A DNA stretch of 64,000 nucleotides from Phenylobacterium sp. Root1290 (GTDB taxonomy: Bacteria > Pseudomonadota > Alphaproteobacteria > Caulobacterales > Caulobacteraceae): contig NZ_LMEE01000001.1 of NCBI RefSeq assembly GCF_001425305.1, positions 384,646 through 448,645 on the forward strand. The letters run 5' to 3'. The first letter of the stretch is position 1. Each line of letters begins with the position of its first letter. The notes beneath the pieces are model-generated. The model was not told where the DNA came from. It was given only the letters and a program-made list of their open reading frames with translations, and made no database searches. Positions 52,816 through 62,507 of this stretch are shown here, piece by piece. The position numbers were made by a program, and so were the translations under genes.

Positions 52816-53346
52816 ATGTTTCTGGACCGCTTCTTCCGCCCCCGCACGAGCCTGGCCATGGGGCAGAAACTGTACGCCGGCGTTGTCGCGCAGGCGCGCA
52901 CGCCGGCCCTCTATGAGGCCTACGGCGTGCCCGACACGGTGGAGGGCCGATTCGAGCTCTACACCGTCCACGTCTTTCTCTTGCTGGATCGGTTGAGGGG
53001 CCAGGGCGCCCGCGCCAGCGACACCTCCCAGGCGCTCTTCGACACCTATCTTGGGGCGCTGGACGATGCGCTGCGTGAAATGGGAGTCGGCGATCTTTCG
53101 GTCGGCAAGAAGATGCGCAAGCTCGGCGAGGCCTTCTACGGCCGCGTGAAGTCCTACGAATCCGCCTTCGCAGCCCTGCCGCAGACCGACCACCTGCACG
53201 CTCTGCTTGGCCGCACCGTCTATGCCCAGGGCGGAGCCGAGAATGTCGCCAAGCTGGGTGAATATGTGCTCCGGCAGCGGGCCGCGCTCGCCGAGCAGAA
53301 ACTTGAGACGCTCCTCGAGGCTCAAGCCGCCTGGGGTGCGGCATGA
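52816..53346 (+). CDS. ubiquinol-cytochrome c chaperone (CBP3 family)
   Basis: I start at ATG 52816 (176 residues) since family members begin with LxRFFRP-like sequence, as here (MFLDRFFRPR). An ATG at 52774 would add 14 residues. Core motifs are YGVPDTVEGRFELYTVHVFLLL near 35 and MGVGDLSVGKKMRKLGEAFYGR near 95. The family helps assembly of the cytochrome bc1 complex. It overlaps the next gene by four bases. Confidence 0.92.
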   Translation: MFLDRFFRPRTSLAMGQKLYAGVVAQARTPALYEAYGVPDTVEGRFELYTVHVFLLLDRLRGQGARASDTSQALFDTYLGALDDALREMGVGDLSVGKKMRKLGEAFYGRVKSYESAFAALPQTDHLHALLGRTVYAQGGAENVAKLGEYVLRQRAALAEQKLETLLEAQAAWGAA

Positions 53347-53864
53347 GCGCCTGGCGTCACAGCGTCCGGCTTTCGGACCTGGCCCGCGGTCCGGTGAGCG
53401 TCACCCTTGAGCCGGATGCTGAAATGCGCGCCCAGATCGCCAAGGAACTCGGGCTGGAGAGCCTTCCGGCGCTTCACGCACGGATGACCGTCCGCCCATG
53501 GCTTGATGGCGCGGAGATCAGCGGGCGCTTCAAGGCGACCGTTGAGCAGATTTGCGGTGTCTCGCTCGATCCCTTCGAGACGCACGTCGACGGCGACATC
53601 ACGGTGAGGGCCGTGCCGGCGGGGAGCCCGAACGCTCCGGCCGATTCGGAGGGGGGCGAGGTCGAGATGGACCTTGATGCGCCCGATCCGCCGGACGTGC
53701 TGACATCGGATGAGGTCGATCTCGCGGCCTATCTAGTCGAATTGCTCGCTCTCGAAATCGACCCATTTCCGCGAAAGCCGGGCGCGGAATTCGACTACCA
53801 GCCTGACGTTACCGAGGAATCGCCTTTCGCGGTCCTCAAGCGGTTGAAGGACGATGGTGCGTGA
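53343..53864 (+). CDS. YceD/DUF177 family protein
   Basis: The 173-residue protein has the DUF177 features: SGRFKATVEQICGVSLDPF near 60 with the cysteine-containing core, and the acidic C-terminal half ending YLVELLALEIDPFPRKPG near 135. YceD is linked to 23S rRNA accumulation and usually lies before rpmF and plsX. rpmF is absent here and plsX follows 84 bases on, an order seen in Caulobacterales. The ATG overlaps the bc1 chaperone gene. Confidence 0.88.
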   Translation: MSAWRHSVRLSDLARGPVSVTLEPDAEMRAQIAKELGLESLPALHARMTVRPWLDGAEISGRFKATVEQICGVSLDPFETHVDGDITVRAVPAGSPNAPADSEGGEVEMDLDAPDPPDVLTSDEVDLAAYLVELLALEIDPFPRKPGAEFDYQPDVTEESPFAVLKRLKDDGA

Positions 53865-53948
53865 TCGGCTCTCTATTTGCATCGAGGCGCCTCGGGACCT
53901 ATCCTGAGCGTGCTTACGGCGCGACGCTGTGAGGGGTGAAGCAGCGCC

Positions 53949-55001
53949 GTGACGAGATCCCTGACCATTTCAATTGATGCAATGGGGGGCGACCACGGCC
54001 CCTCAACCGTCGTCCCCGGCGCCGCCCTCGCGGCCGCTGAGGCCCCCGCCTTGCGCTTCTTGCTGCACGGCGACCAGGACGCCATCGGGGCGGAACTCGC
54101 AAAACATCCGGTGTTGAGAGACCGCGTCGAGATCCGTCACGCCGAACGCGTGGTGGCCATGGACGAGAAACCCGCTCAGGCGCTGCGCCGCGGCAAGGGC
54201 ACCTCCATGTGGTCGGCGATCGAGGCCGTGAAGGCGGGCGAAGCCATGGGCGCCGTTTCCGCGGGAAACACGGGCGCGCTGATGGCCATTTCGCTGCTTC
54301 AGCTGCGGATGAGCGTGGATGTGGAGCGCCCGTGCCTGGTGGTTGGATGGCCGGGCGTGCGGGGAATCACTACCGTGCTTGACGTCGGCGCCAACGTGGA
54401 CTGCGACGCCGAGCGTCTCGTGGAGTTCGCCATCCTTGGCGAGGCGTTCCACCGGGCGGCGCACGGTGTGGCGAGGCCGACCGTAGGCCTGCTGAATGTC
54501 GGCTCCGAAGACATGAAGGGCCACGAGGAGGTGCGCCAGGCGCACGCGATCCTGCGGTCCGGCAAGTTCGATCTCGACTATCGGGGCTTTGTCGAGGGCG
54601 ACGAGCTATCCCAGAACAAGGTCGATGTGGTCGTGACGGACGGCTTCACCGGCAACATCGCGCTGAAGACGGCCGAAGGAACGGCGAAATACCTGGGGGG
54701 CGAGCTACGTGCGGCGCTGACCGGTACGCTGACCGCCAAGCTCGGCGCGCTGATGGCCAAGTCCGGGTTGCTGAAGTTCCGCGAAAAACTGAGCCCTGAC
54801 GCCGCCGCGCCTCTGCTTGGCCTCAATGGCGTGGTGGTGAAGAGCCACGGCGGCGCCTCGGCCCGGGATATCGCCGCGGCGATCCGCATGGCCTCGAAGC
54901 TCGCGCAAAGCGACTTCGCAGCGGAGATCGAACGGAATATGACGCGGCTTACCGCCGCGGTGGCCGAACAACAGCCGCCGGCCGTGGATGGAGCCGCCTG
55001 A
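53949..55001 (+). CDS. plsX: phosphate acyltransferase PlsX
   Basis: The 350-residue protein opens ISIDAMGGDHGPSTVVPGA and has SAGNTGALMAISLL near 100, GLLNVGSEDMKGHEEV near 180 and VVTDGFTGNIALKTAEG near 225. PlsX makes acyl-phosphate from acyl-ACP for phospholipid synthesis. It starts at GTG 53949. fabH follows with no spacer. Confidence 0.97.
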   Translation: MTRSLTISIDAMGGDHGPSTVVPGAALAAAEAPALRFLLHGDQDAIGAELAKHPVLRDRVEIRHAERVVAMDEKPAQALRRGKGTSMWSAIEAVKAGEAMGAVSAGNTGALMAISLLQLRMSVDVERPCLVVGWPGVRGITTVLDVGANVDCDAERLVEFAILGEAFHRAAHGVARPTVGLLNVGSEDMKGHEEVRQAHAILRSGKFDLDYRGFVEGDELSQNKVDVVVTDGFTGNIALKTAEGTAKYLGGELRAALTGTLTAKLGALMAKSGLLKFREKLSPDAAAPLLGLNGVVVKSHGGASARDIAAAIRMASKLAQSDFAAEIERNMTRLTAAVAEQQPPAVDGAA

Positions 55002-55982
55002 GTGACCAAAGTTCTGCGTAGCGTTGTGACCGGCGTCGGAGGCTATTTGCCCGACGAGATCGTCACGAACAGCGATTTGTCCGAGATCGTCGACACTTCC
55101 GATGAGTGGATCGTCGAACGCACGGGTATCCGACAGCGCCATCGCGCGGCAAAGGACCAGCCGGTCTCCGACCTAGCCGTCGAGGCGGCGCGCCGGGCTC
55201 TGGAAGCCGCCGGCAAGACGCCCGCCGACGTTGACCTGATCATCGTGGCGACTACGACGCCCGATCTGACCTTTCCTGCCACGGCGACGATCGTGCAGCG
55301 CAAGCTGGGGTGTCCGGTCGGCATCGCCTTTGATGTTCAAGCCGTGTGCTCGGGCTTCGTCTATGCGCTCTCGACCGCCGACGGCTTTGTCGCGCGCGGG
55401 CGTTCGAAGTGCGCACTGGTCATCGGCGCCGAGACCATGACCCGATTGATGGACTGGACCGACCGCGGCACCTGCGTACTCTTCGGCGACGGCGCTGGCG
55501 CCGTGGTGCTCGAGCCGCAGGAAGGCGAGGGGACGACTGCCGATCGGGGTCTCCTCGGTTTTGCGCTCCGGGCTGACGGCACCAAGCAGGACCTGCTCTA
55601 CGTCGATGGCGGTGTCTCCACCAACGGCCAGATCGGTCATCTGCGGATGCAGGGCAACCAGGTGTTCCGCCACGCAGTCGTGAATATTTCCGAGGCGATC
55701 ACCGCCGCCGCCGCCGACGCGGGCGTACCCATCGAGGACGTCGATTGGTTCATTCCACACCAGGCCAACCAGCGAATTCTCGAAGGGGTGGCCAAGCGCG
55801 TTGGGATCCACGAATCCAAGGTCGTCTCGACCGTCGCTGAACACGCCAACACCTCCGCCGCCTCGATTCCGTTGGCCTGGTGGAAGGGCATGCAGGACGG
55901 CCGCATCAAGCCCGGGCAGATGTTGCTCCTGGAAGCGATGGGGGGCGGTCTGACCTGGGGCGCCTGCGTCGTTCGGTTGTAA
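55002..55982 (+). CDS. fabH: beta-ketoacyl-ACP synthase III
   Basis: This 326-residue protein starts at GTG directly after the plsX stop. Catalytic residues are C in DVQAVCSGFVYALS near 113, H in WFIPHQANQRILEG near 248 and N in EHANTSAASIPLA near 280. It condenses acetyl-CoA with malonyl-ACP to begin fatty-acid synthesis. The pairing with plsX is near universal. Confidence 0.97.
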   Translation: MTKVLRSVVTGVGGYLPDEIVTNSDLSEIVDTSDEWIVERTGIRQRHRAAKDQPVSDLAVEAARRALEAAGKTPADVDLIIVATTTPDLTFPATATIVQRKLGCPVGIAFDVQAVCSGFVYALSTADGFVARGRSKCALVIGAETMTRLMDWTDRGTCVLFGDGAGAVVLEPQEGEGTTADRGLLGFALRADGTKQDLLYVDGGVSTNGQIGHLRMQGNQVFRHAVVNISEAITAAAADAGVPIEDVDWFIPHQANQRILEGVAKRVGIHESKVVSTVAEHANTSAASIPLAWWKGMQDGRIKPGQMLLLEAMGGGLTWGACVVRL

Positions 55983-56133
55983 CCTTTGTTGCGAAGCGCT
56001 TGCGTCTGGCGCGCGTAGGCGCGAGGGTGCGTTCGGACAATTGAGCTCGAAGTCTTTGACCTGGCGTGACAATCAGGTAGTGACGGCGGGTCGATTATTA
56101 GAGTAACGGTGTTTTTTCGGGGTAGGGGCGTTC

Positions 56134-56436
56134 ATGAAAGGCGCTACTGTGACGCGGGCCGACCTGTGTGAGGCGGTTCACGAGGAAGTGGGACTGACTC
56201 GGCAGGATTGTTCCGAGCTGGTCGAGCGGACTCTGGAACTGATGGCCCAGGCCCTCGAAAAGGGCGAACAGGTGAAACTTTCGGGATTTGGGGTCTTCCA
56301 GGTGCGTGAAAAGCGCGCCCGGATGGGTCGCAATCCCAAGACCGGGGAGCCCGCCGCGATCGAGCCGCGTCGGGTGATTGGCTTTCGGGCCTCCCAGGTC
56401 ATGAAGGCGCGGGTGGACCGCGCCCTGGCGAAGTGA
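56134..56436 (+). CDS. ihfA: integration host factor, alpha subunit
   Basis: The 100-residue HU/IHF protein has TRADLCEAVHEEVGLT at the start, LSGFGVFQVREKRARMGRNP near 50 and the DNA-contact proline region following. IHF-alpha bends DNA with its beta partner. The 151-base upstream spacer should hold its promoter; I could not settle one. A MerR gene follows 13 bases later, a common alphaproteobacterial pair. Confidence 0.96.
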   Translation: MKGATVTRADLCEAVHEEVGLTRQDCSELVERTLELMAQALEKGEQVKLSGFGVFQVREKRARMGRNPKTGEPAAIEPRRVIGFRASQVMKARVDRALAK

Positions 56437-56449
56437 GGAAGGCGGCCAA

Positions 56450-56863
56450 GTGGCCAAGGGCCCGGACGCTTTTCGGACGATCTCGGAAGCAGCCGACGAG
56501 CTGAACGTGCCGCAGCATGTGCTGCGGTTCTGGGAGACCAAGTTCTCCTTTATCAGGCCTATGAAACGCGCGGGCGGCCGACGTTTCTATCGCCCGCAGG
56601 ACATCGCAGTCCTGCGTGGCGTGCGCGCGCTGCTGCACGACGCCGGTTACACCATCAAGGGTGTGCAGAAACTGCATAAGGAGCAGGGGCTGAAGCGCCT
56701 GCTGGCGGCTGCTGACGGCGACGTGGGGCCGCATCCCGAGGGCCTGGCCGTCGATCTGGCCAATGGCGATCTCACCGAGGAGAGCCGCGAGCGTCTGCTC
56801 TTCGCCTTGGGCGATCTTCAAAGCGCCAAGCGTCGCCTTGACACCTTGCTGGACAAGGGCTGA
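56450..56863 (+). CDS. MerR-family transcriptional regulator
   Basis: The start is a GTG after GAGGAAGG. The 137-residue protein has the winged helix [22 protein letters not shown] and [19 protein letters not shown], then a short dimer helix. It lacks metal-binding cysteines, so it is not a CueR-type sensor. The gene is standard downstream of ihfA in alphaproteobacteria; the target is not known. It could be co-transcribed with ihfA. Confidence 0.9.
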   Translation: MAKGPDAFRTISEAADELNVPQHVLRFWETKFSFIRPMKRAGGRRFYRPQDIAVLRGVRALLHDAGYTIKGVQKLHKEQGLKRLLAAADGDVGPHPEGLAVDLANGDLTEESRERLLFALGDLQSAKRRLDTLLDKG

Positions 56864-56953
56864 CGCCACACCGAAGGATCTGATCGTCCTCCGACCCCGA
56901 AATACAGCTTGCCCGCCGTGCGCAAGCGGTTAGAAGGGCCGCCTTGCCGATGT

Positions 56954-57030
<77 letters not shown>

Positions 57031-57038
57031 TCGGCTAT

Positions 57039-57060
57039 ACGGTCATCGGGACCGTTTCCT
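57039..57060 (+). terminator. hairpin after tRNA-Pro
   Basis: ACGGTC at 57039-57044 pairs with GACCGT at 57050-57055 around ATCGG, followed by TTCCT. A short but correctly placed terminator for the tRNA. A second perfect 7-base-pair hairpin (CGTGCGC-TGA-GCGCACG) sits at 57109-57125 with no clear job. Confidence 0.5.
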
Positions 57061-57191
57061 CCAAATCTCAGATACTGATCTGCTACGACTGACGCGAATT
57101 CAGCGCCGCGTGCGCTGAGCGCACGTGCAGGCTGGCGGGGCTCGCTTTGCATTCAAGCCGCAGGTCGGAGACCGCCCGCGACAGGGCGACT

Positions 57192-57389
57192 TCATCGGCC
57201 GCGGTTCATCCAGGAGATCAGCGGGAGAATCGGAACGCCCCAAGCCAGGCCACCGATTCCATAGAACGCCAGTTGCGCCGCCCAATGGTTGGGCAACCGT
57301 TCCCCGATCATCGTCATCACCCAGGCATAGAAGCCCAGGAAGGCGACGATGCCGATTCCGCCAATAAACTTTCGGACGCGCGCGCTCAT
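57192..57389 (-). CDS. DUF2842 small membrane protein
   Basis: This 65-residue protein starts at MSARVRKFIGG (57389). Two hydrophobic helices span residues 7-28 and 35-58, with the end LISWMNRGR. That is the DUF2842 pattern, an alphaproteobacterial membrane family of unknown role. It is on the minus strand downstream of the GlsB gene, after 39 bases. Confidence 0.82.
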   Translation of the reverse strand: MSARVRKFIGGIGIVAFLGFYAWVMTMIGERLPNHWAAQLAFYGIGGLAWGVPILPLISWMNRGR

Positions 57390-57428
57390 GCCCATGCCTA
57401 TAGGCGCCAGCGCGCGCGCCGTCACGTC

Positions 57429-57677
57429 CTAGCGCTTCTTGATGAGGCCCAGGAGGAACAGAAGGATGATCGCGCCGAGTGAGGCGACGATGAAGCTGCC
57501 GATCCAGCCGCCAAAACTGAAGCCGATGAGCCCGGCGATCCAGCCGCCGAGCAGCGCCCCGACCACCCCGACAAGCAGGTTGGTCAGTAGCCCGTGGTCA
57601 CGTTTCATCACCTTCTCGGCGACGAAGCCGGCAGCGATGCCGATGATGATCCACCCGATAATACCCACGCCCTGCAT
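57429..57677 (-). CDS. GlsB/YeaQ/YmgE-type stress-response membrane protein
   Basis: The 82-residue protein has three hydrophobic segments with glycine-rich GWIIIGIAAGFVAEKVM, NLLVGVVGALLGGWIAGL and FIVASLGAIILLFLLGL. It is the transglycosylase-associated (GlsB) family, often induced by stress. The mechanism is unknown. It precedes the DUF2842 gene on the same strand. Confidence 0.9.
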   Translation of the reverse strand: MQGVGIIGWIIIGIAAGFVAEKVMKRDHGLLTNLLVGVVGALLGGWIAGLIGFSFGGWIGSFIVASLGAIILLFLLGLIKKR

Positions 57678-57815
57678 AGTTTAACCCTCCGGTTGAGTCC
57701 CACTCACCAAATGCGGTCAAGCTTCCGTGGTTCCGCCTCCCGAGCATGGACCTTAGGCGCGATCTCCGATAGCGGATCGCCGTAAGAACGCCCTGAAGAG
57801 CCTGCACCTTAAGTC

Positions 57816-58847
57816 ATGACCTCGTTTCTTCGTTCAGACCGGTCACGCCCGGTTGCGATTTGGCTGTTCATCGTCGCCGCCCTAGTGCTGGCGATGGTGG
57901 TTGTCGGAGGCGCGACTCGTCTGACCGACTCCGGCCTTTCGATCACTGAGTGGAAGCCGGTGACCGGCGCGCTGCCGCCGATGTCGGCGCAGGACTGGGC
58001 CGACGAGTTCGCGCGGTACAAAGAGATTCCGCAGTACCAGCAGGTCAACAAGGGCATGACCCTGGAGGCCTTCAAGGCCATCTATTGGTGGGAGTGGAGC
58101 CATCGCCTGCTCGGCCGCCTGGTTGGCGCCGTGTTCGCCTTGCCGTTCGCCTACTTCCTCATCCGCCGGGAAATGCCCAGGCGCCTGATCATCCGATGCA
58201 CCGGTCTGTTCGTGCTGGGCGGGCTGCAGGGCGCGGTGGGGTGGTGGATGGTCGCCAGCGGCCTCGTGGATCGCGTGTCGGTCGCGCCCGAGCGCCTGGC
58301 GATCCACCTCGGCCTGGCGTTCGCTCTGCTGGGCGCCCTGGTGTGGACCGCACTGGACGCCTGGTCGGGCGCCCCGCGCCAGACGGTGCCGAGCCCCTGG
58401 ACCCGCGGTGCATGGGTTCTGATCGGCCTGATCTTCTTCCAGATCCTGTTGGGCGCGCTTGTCGCTGGGAACGACGCCGGCTTTGTCTACAACGACTGGC
58501 CGCTGATGAATGGGGCGCTGTTCCCCGCGGACTACGCAGGCAATGGACTTTGGGCGACCTTGGCGCATAGCCAGGCCGCCGTGCAGTTCAATCACCGGGT
58601 CATCGCCTATGTGCTGACCGCTGTCGGCGTCGGCATGGCCTGGGTGGCTGCGCGTTCGCCCTATCTGCCGGCCGAAGCGAAGTTGCTCGCCCTGGCCACC
58701 GGCGCAGCCATCGTGTTGCAGGCGCTGCTTGGTATCGTCACGCTTGTAGCCGGGGTGCCGGTCTGGTTGGGCATGGCCCACCAGGTGACGGCCGCCGTGG
58801 TGCTTTCGCTTGCGGTGGCCTTCGGCTGGCGCGTGCGGCGTCCCTAG
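57816..58847 (+). CDS. ctaA: heme A synthase
   Basis: This 343-residue polytopic protein is of the COX15/CtaA type: [19 protein letters not shown]-like sequence near 30, [16 protein letters not shown] near 88 with a heme-ligand histidine, and the second-half [13 protein letters not shown] near 255. It oxidises heme O to heme A for cytochrome c oxidase. It ends in a hairpin with the convergent phoX gene, whose stop overlaps its own by three bases. Confidence 0.96.
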   Translation: MTSFLRSDRSRPVAIWLFIVAALVLAMVVVGGATRLTDSGLSITEWKPVTGALPPMSAQDWADEFARYKEIPQYQQVNKGMTLEAFKAIYWWEWSHRLLGRLVGAVFALPFAYFLIRREMPRRLIIRCTGLFVLGGLQGAVGWWMVASGLVDRVSVAPERLAIHLGLAFALLGALVWTALDAWSGAPRQTVPSPWTRGAWVLIGLIFFQILLGALVAGNDAGFVYNDWPLMNGALFPADYAGNGLWATLAHSQAAVQFNHRVIAYVLTAVGVGMAWVAARSPYLPAEAKLLALATGAAIVLQALLGIVTLVAGVPVWLGMAHQVTAAVVLSLAVAFGWRVRRP

Positions 58848-58862
58848 GTCTTCAGGGACGCC
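58837..58862. terminator. hairpin at the overlapping ctaA and phoX stops
   Basis: GGCGTCCCT at 58837-58845 pairs perfectly with AGGGACGCC at 58854-58862 around an 8-base loop. The stop codons of both convergent genes (58844-58847) fall at the top of the stem. It likely ends transcription from both sides. Confidence 0.6.
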
Positions 58863-60280
58863 CAAGGCCCGGTGATCGCAAGCGTGCAGCCGGGCGCGTA
58901 GATGTTTACGAACAGAGTCGAACCGTCCGGTGAGAAGCAGACCCCGGCGAGTTCGGACGTGCCGCGGACCTTGGCGCCTGGCAGGGTCTGGGCGTTTCGC
59001 CCGAGGGTGTAGATTTGGCCCTGAGGCGTGATGGCGCGCAGGTAGTTGGTGCCGCCGATCTTGTCCTCGCAGGTCACGATATGCCCCCAGGGTGCGATGG
59101 CGAGGTTGTCCGCCATCTCCATGACGCGGGTGTCCGAGGGCTCGACGAACAGTTGCAGGCGGCCCGGCTCATCAAGCTCCCCAGCCTGGCCCTCATGTGG
59201 GCTGGGCACGTAGCGCATCACCTGACCATGGAACTTCGGCCCGCCGCTGGTGCAGGTGAAGTAGAGCTCGTCCTTGCCGAAGAAGATGCCTTCGCCACGC
59301 GCGAACCATGAGGCCCCTGCCGCATTCCCACGCTGACGCAGGTCGTTGCCCGGATTGTCGACGCCGTCGAGATCGATCCAGCGGACGTTGCGCCAGTCGC
59401 CCTGTTTCCAGGAGACGGCGTCCCAGTTGCGCGGATCGCCTTCGCCGATGACGGCCAGGGCCTGCAGCTTGCCCCCGGCGTGCAGCTTGCGCCGGTCGTT
59501 GGGCAGGTATCGGTAGAATAGGCCTTTGCCGTCGACCTCGTCCTCGGTGAGGTAGATCACGCCAGTGCGCGGATCGATCGCGCAGGCCTCGTGCTTGAAA
59601 CGCCCCATGCCGGTGATCGCGATGGGCTCCGCCAGGCCACGCTTGGCTGAAGGCACTTCGAAGACCCAGCCATGGTCCTTCTTCACGCCCTGACCGGCCT
59701 TCACGACGGTTTCCTCGCAGGTCAGCCACGAGCCCCAGGGCGTCACGCCGCCAGCGCAGTTGACGGCGGATCCCGCAAGGCTGAGGTGCTGAGCCTTCAG
59801 TTCGCGCGACTTGAGGTCATAGATCAGCGTGCTCGTGCCGCCGCCCAGCGGCAGGCCTTCGATGTCCGTATCGTAGAGGTCGGAGGCTTTGATCCTGCCC
59901 GCCAGACTACGATCCTCGCCGAAAGCTGTGATCTTCAGATCGCGGGGAGGGGGGCTGATCTCGTGATTGCGGACGAGGGCGACCTTGTTGCGCCCTGCCG
60001 GGAAGCATCCCATGCCGTCCATCTTGCCGGCGGCGATAAGCCCGTCGTCCATCCTGTCGCCGAAGCGCGAGATGACCTTGTAAGAGAAGCCCTCGGGCAG
60101 GTCGAAGATTTCGGCCGGGTCGCGAAGGAGGGGGCCATAGCCCGTCACTTCGCTAGCGTAGCCCGGGTTGGAATAGCCGTCGGCGTCGGAGGTGATTTGG
60201 GCGTTGGCGTACCGTGCGAGCCCTGCAAAGGCGGCGGAGGCGGCTGCGGTCTGAAGGAACTGGCGACGCGACGCGAACAT
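58844..60280 (-). CDS. phoX: PhoX-type alkaline phosphatase
   Basis: The protein has 478 residues. A Tat signal ([19 protein letters not shown]) begins it. The DUF839/PhoX domain follows with [31 protein letters not shown] near 225, [14 protein letters not shown] near 410 and [14 protein letters not shown] near the end. PhoX uses Ca and Fe cofactors and hydrolyses phosphate esters in the periplasm. No Pho box was seen upstream. The GGTAT-CATA-ATACC repeat at 60346-60359 may be an operator. Confidence 0.88.
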   Translation of the reverse strand: MFASRRQFLQTAAASAAFAGLARYANAQITSDADGYSNPGYASEVTGYGPLLRDPAEIFDLPEGFSYKVISRFGDRMDDGLIAAGKMDGMGCFPAGRNKVALVRNHEISPPPRDLKITAFGEDRSLAGRIKASDLYDTDIEGLPLGGGTSTLIYDLKSRELKAQHLSLAGSAVNCAGGVTPWGSWLTCEETVVKAGQGVKKDHGWVFEVPSAKRGLAEPIAITGMGRFKHEACAIDPRTGVIYLTEDEVDGKGLFYRYLPNDRRKLHAGGKLQALAVIGEGDPRNWDAVSWKQGDWRNVRWIDLDGVDNPGNDLRQRGNAAGASWFARGEGIFFGKDELYFTCTSGGPKFHGQVMRYVPSPHEGQAGELDEPGRLQLFVEPSDTRVMEMADNLAIAPWGHIVTCEDKIGGTNYLRAITPQGQIYTLGRNAQTLPGAKVRGTSELAGVCFSPDGSTLFVNIYAPGCTLAITGPWASLKT

Positions 60281-60345
60281 GAAGGGCTTTCCAGCTGGGC
60301 CATGGGACGGGCCTAGACCATAGAAGCCAAGCAGCGAAAATGCGC

Positions 60346-60359
60346 GGTATCATAATACC
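60346..60359. repeat. short inverted repeat between phoX and rplM
   Basis: GGTAT and ATACC flank CATA in the divergent spacer. It could be an operator for phoX or be part of its -10 region. Arms of five bases are short. Confidence 0.3.
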
Positions 60360-60415
60360 TCACGCAGCAAAGCCTTATGTGGTAACGATTTGAGGATCGT
60401 CGAGCGCAAACGCTG

Positions 60416-60444
60416 TTGACAGGCGGTTGGTAACCCCGTACTAG
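60416..60444 (+). promoter_or_regulatory. promoter of the rplM-rpsI operon
   Basis: A perfect -35 TTGACA at 60416-60421 and a 17-base spacer lead to TACTAG at 60439-60444, a weak -10. The start codon follows 52 bases on, suiting a leader. Confidence 0.5.
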
Positions 60445-60456
60445 CCGCGCCCTCGC

Positions 60457-60474
60457 CGGGACCTTCTCGTCCCG
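60457..60474 (+). promoter_or_regulatory. leader hairpin before rplM
   Basis: CGGGAC and GTCCCG pair around CTTCTC, 22 bases before rplM. It lies in the leader of a ribosomal-protein operon, where protein-binding autocontrol hairpins are common; L13 or S9 binding is only a guess. Confidence 0.4.
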
Positions 60475-60496
60475 CTAACCTAACGGACCCGTTCCC

Positions 60497-60970
60497 ATGA
60501 TGAAGACGACGGCTTCGCTGAAGCCCGCCGACGTCGAGAAGAAGTGGATCGTGATCGATGCAGAGAACGCCGTGGTCGGCCGTCTCGCTTCGTTCATCGC
60601 CATGCGTCTTCGCGGCAAGCACCGCCCGGACTACACCCCGCACGTCGATTGCGGCGACTATGTCGTCGTCGTCAACGCGAACAAGGTGAAGTTCACCGGC
60701 AAAAAGCTGCAGGACAAGACCTACTACTGGCACACCGGTTATCCGGGCGGCATCAAGGAACGCACTGCGGACAAGATCCTCGGCGGCAAGTATCCGGAGC
60801 GCATCCTGGAAAAGGCCGTTGAGCGCATGTTGCCCAAGGAAAGCCCGCTGGCCCGCAAGCAGATGACGCACCTGCGCATCTACAATGCCGGCGAGCATCC
60901 GCACGAAGCGCAGAACCCCGAGACCATCGCGTTCGCTTCGCTGAACGCCAAGAACGTGCGGAGCCTGTAA
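60497..60970 (+). CDS. rplM: 50S ribosomal protein L13
   Basis: The 157-residue protein is canonical L13: [36 protein letters not shown] near 38, and [18 protein letters not shown] near 98 with [10 protein letters not shown] near the end. It starts at ATG 60497 (a second ATG follows directly). It opens the rplM-rpsI operon, five bases before rpsI. Confidence 0.98.
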   Translation: MMKTTASLKPADVEKKWIVIDAENAVVGRLASFIAMRLRGKHRPDYTPHVDCGDYVVVVNANKVKFTGKKLQDKTYYWHTGYPGGIKERTADKILGGKYPERILEKAVERMLPKESPLARKQMTHLRIYNAGEHPHEAQNPETIAFASLNAKNVRSL

Positions 60971-60975
60971 GACAG

Positions 60976-61446
60976 ATGTCCGAGACCCAAGGTTTCGAGG
61001 CCCTGCAAGGCCTCTCGTCCAACCCGCAAGCCGCGCCGGCTGAGCCGAAGATCGACGCTCAAGGCCGCGCCTATGCGACCGGCAAGCGCAAGAACGCGAT
61101 CGCCAAGGTCTGGATCAAGCCCGGCAAGGGCACGATCACGATCAACGGCCGCGACCAGGAAGTGTACTTCGCTCGCCCGGTCCTGCGCATGATGATCGCC
61201 CAGCCGTTCCAGGTCACCGACCGCGTCGGCCAGTTCGACGTGATCGTCTCGGTCGAAGGCTCGGGCCTGTCGGGCCAAGCCGGCGCCATCCGCCACGGCC
61301 TGTCCAAGGCTCTCACCTACTACGAACCGGCCCTGCGCCCGGTCCTGAAGCCGCACGGCTTCCTGACCCGCGACAGCCGCGTCGTTGAGCGTAAGAAGTA
61401 CGGCAAGGCCAAGGCCCGCCGCAGCTTCCAGTTCTCGAAGCGCTAA
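60976..61446 (+). CDS. rpsI: 30S ribosomal protein S9
   Basis: The 156-residue protein has an extended N-terminus (first 30 residues, [12 protein letters not shown]) as in alphaproteobacteria. The core is [20 protein letters not shown], then [17 protein letters not shown] near 90, with the basic C-terminal tail [10 protein letters not shown] reaching the P-site. It follows rplM by five bases and ends at a strong hairpin. Confidence 0.98.
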   Translation: MSETQGFEALQGLSSNPQAAPAEPKIDAQGRAYATGKRKNAIAKVWIKPGKGTITINGRDQEVYFARPVLRMMIAQPFQVTDRVGQFDVIVSVEGSGLSGQAGAIRHGLSKALTYYEPALRPVLKPHGFLTRDSRVVERKKYGKAKARRSFQFSKR

Positions 61447-61472
61447 GAGCTGCGCGAGAAATCGCGTTTGGG

Positions 61473-61503
61473 AAGGGCGCTTCGGGAAACCGAGGCGCCC
61501 TTT
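61473..61503 (+). terminator. terminator after rpsI
   Basis: AAGGGCGCTTCGG pairs with CCGAGGCGCCCTT around a GAAA tetraloop: 13 pairs with one wobble, followed by TCT. The tetraloop and long stem make it convincing despite the short T-run. Confidence 0.8.
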
Positions 61504-61538
61504 CTGCTATCTGATCCACCTGTTCTGGATTTCCGATC

Positions 61539-62507
61539 ATGGCCCACACAGTCTTCATCGATGGCGAAGCCGGCACCACTGGCCTGCAGATCCGGCAACG
61601 CCTGGCCGAGCGCCGCGACCTGGAAGTCGTGTCGATCGACCCGGCCAAGCGCAAGGATCCGGCTGCCCGCGCGGAGTTGCTGAACGGCGTCGACGTCGCG
61701 ATCCTCTGCCTGCCCGACGAAGGGGCCAAGGAAGCGGTCGAGATGATCACCAACCCGGCAGTCAAGATCGTCGACCCCTCGACCGCGCACCGGGTCTCGC
61801 CCGAATGGGTCTTCGGCTTCCCCGAGTGGAAGCCTGGGCATCGCGACGCCATCCGCGCGTCGAAGCGCGTCACGAACCCCGGCTGCTGGTCGACGGGATT
61901 CATCGCGCTGGTGGCGCCGCTGGTCCGAGACGGGCTGCTGCCGGCCGACGCACTGCTCAGCGTGCACGGCGTTTCCGGCTACTCCGGGGGCGGCCGCGGC
62001 CTGATCGAGGAATTCGAGCAGCATGAGCAACCGACCGGCACGCGCGATGCGTTCCGAGACTACGGCCTGACGCTGAACCACAAGCATCTGCCGGAGATGG
62101 CGGTCTATACGGGGCTGGAGAATGCGCCGTTGTTCTCGCCGGCGGTCGGCCGCTACGCGCAGGGCATGCTGGTGGAGGTCCCGCTGCATCTGAAGGGCCG
62201 GTCCGTGAAGGACCTGCGCGACAGCTTGGCGGGCGCCTATGAGGGCGAGGCCTTCGTCCTGGTCGGTTCCGAGGCCGAGTGCGCGGAGCTTCAGGCGGCG
62301 CGGGCCGGCGCGGCCGGCTACAACGCGGCGCTCGATCCGGAGGCGCTGAACGGCACCAACAAGATGAAGCTGTACGTCTTTGGCAACGAGAGCCGCGGCC
62401 AGGCGCGGCTGATCGCAGTGCTGGACAACCTCGGCAAGGGCGCGTCGGGAGCGGCGGTTCAGAACCTGAACATCATGCTCGGTCTGCCCGAAGGCGAGGG
62501 ACTGTGA
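61539..62507 (+). CDS. argC: N-acetyl-gamma-glutamyl-phosphate reductase, type 2
   Basis: The 322-residue protein has the NADP fold VFIDGEAGTTGLQIRQRL, the catalytic cysteine in NPGCWSTGFIALVAPL near 112, and VHGVSGYSGGGRGLIEE near 142. Type 2 enzymes are shorter than type 1 and are common in alphaproteobacteria. It makes N-acetylglutamate semialdehyde in arginine synthesis. It follows rpsI, a conserved order, and overlaps the next gene by four bases. Confidence 0.95.
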   Translation: MAHTVFIDGEAGTTGLQIRQRLAERRDLEVVSIDPAKRKDPAARAELLNGVDVAILCLPDEGAKEAVEMITNPAVKIVDPSTAHRVSPEWVFGFPEWKPGHRDAIRASKRVTNPGCWSTGFIALVAPLVRDGLLPADALLSVHGVSGYSGGGRGLIEEFEQHEQPTGTRDAFRDYGLTLNHKHLPEMAVYTGLENAPLFSPAVGRYAQGMLVEVPLHLKGRSVKDLRDSLAGAYEGEAFVLVGSEAECAELQAARAGAAGYNAALDPEALNGTNKMKLYVFGNESRGQARLIAVLDNLGKGASGAAVQNLNIMLGLPEGEGL

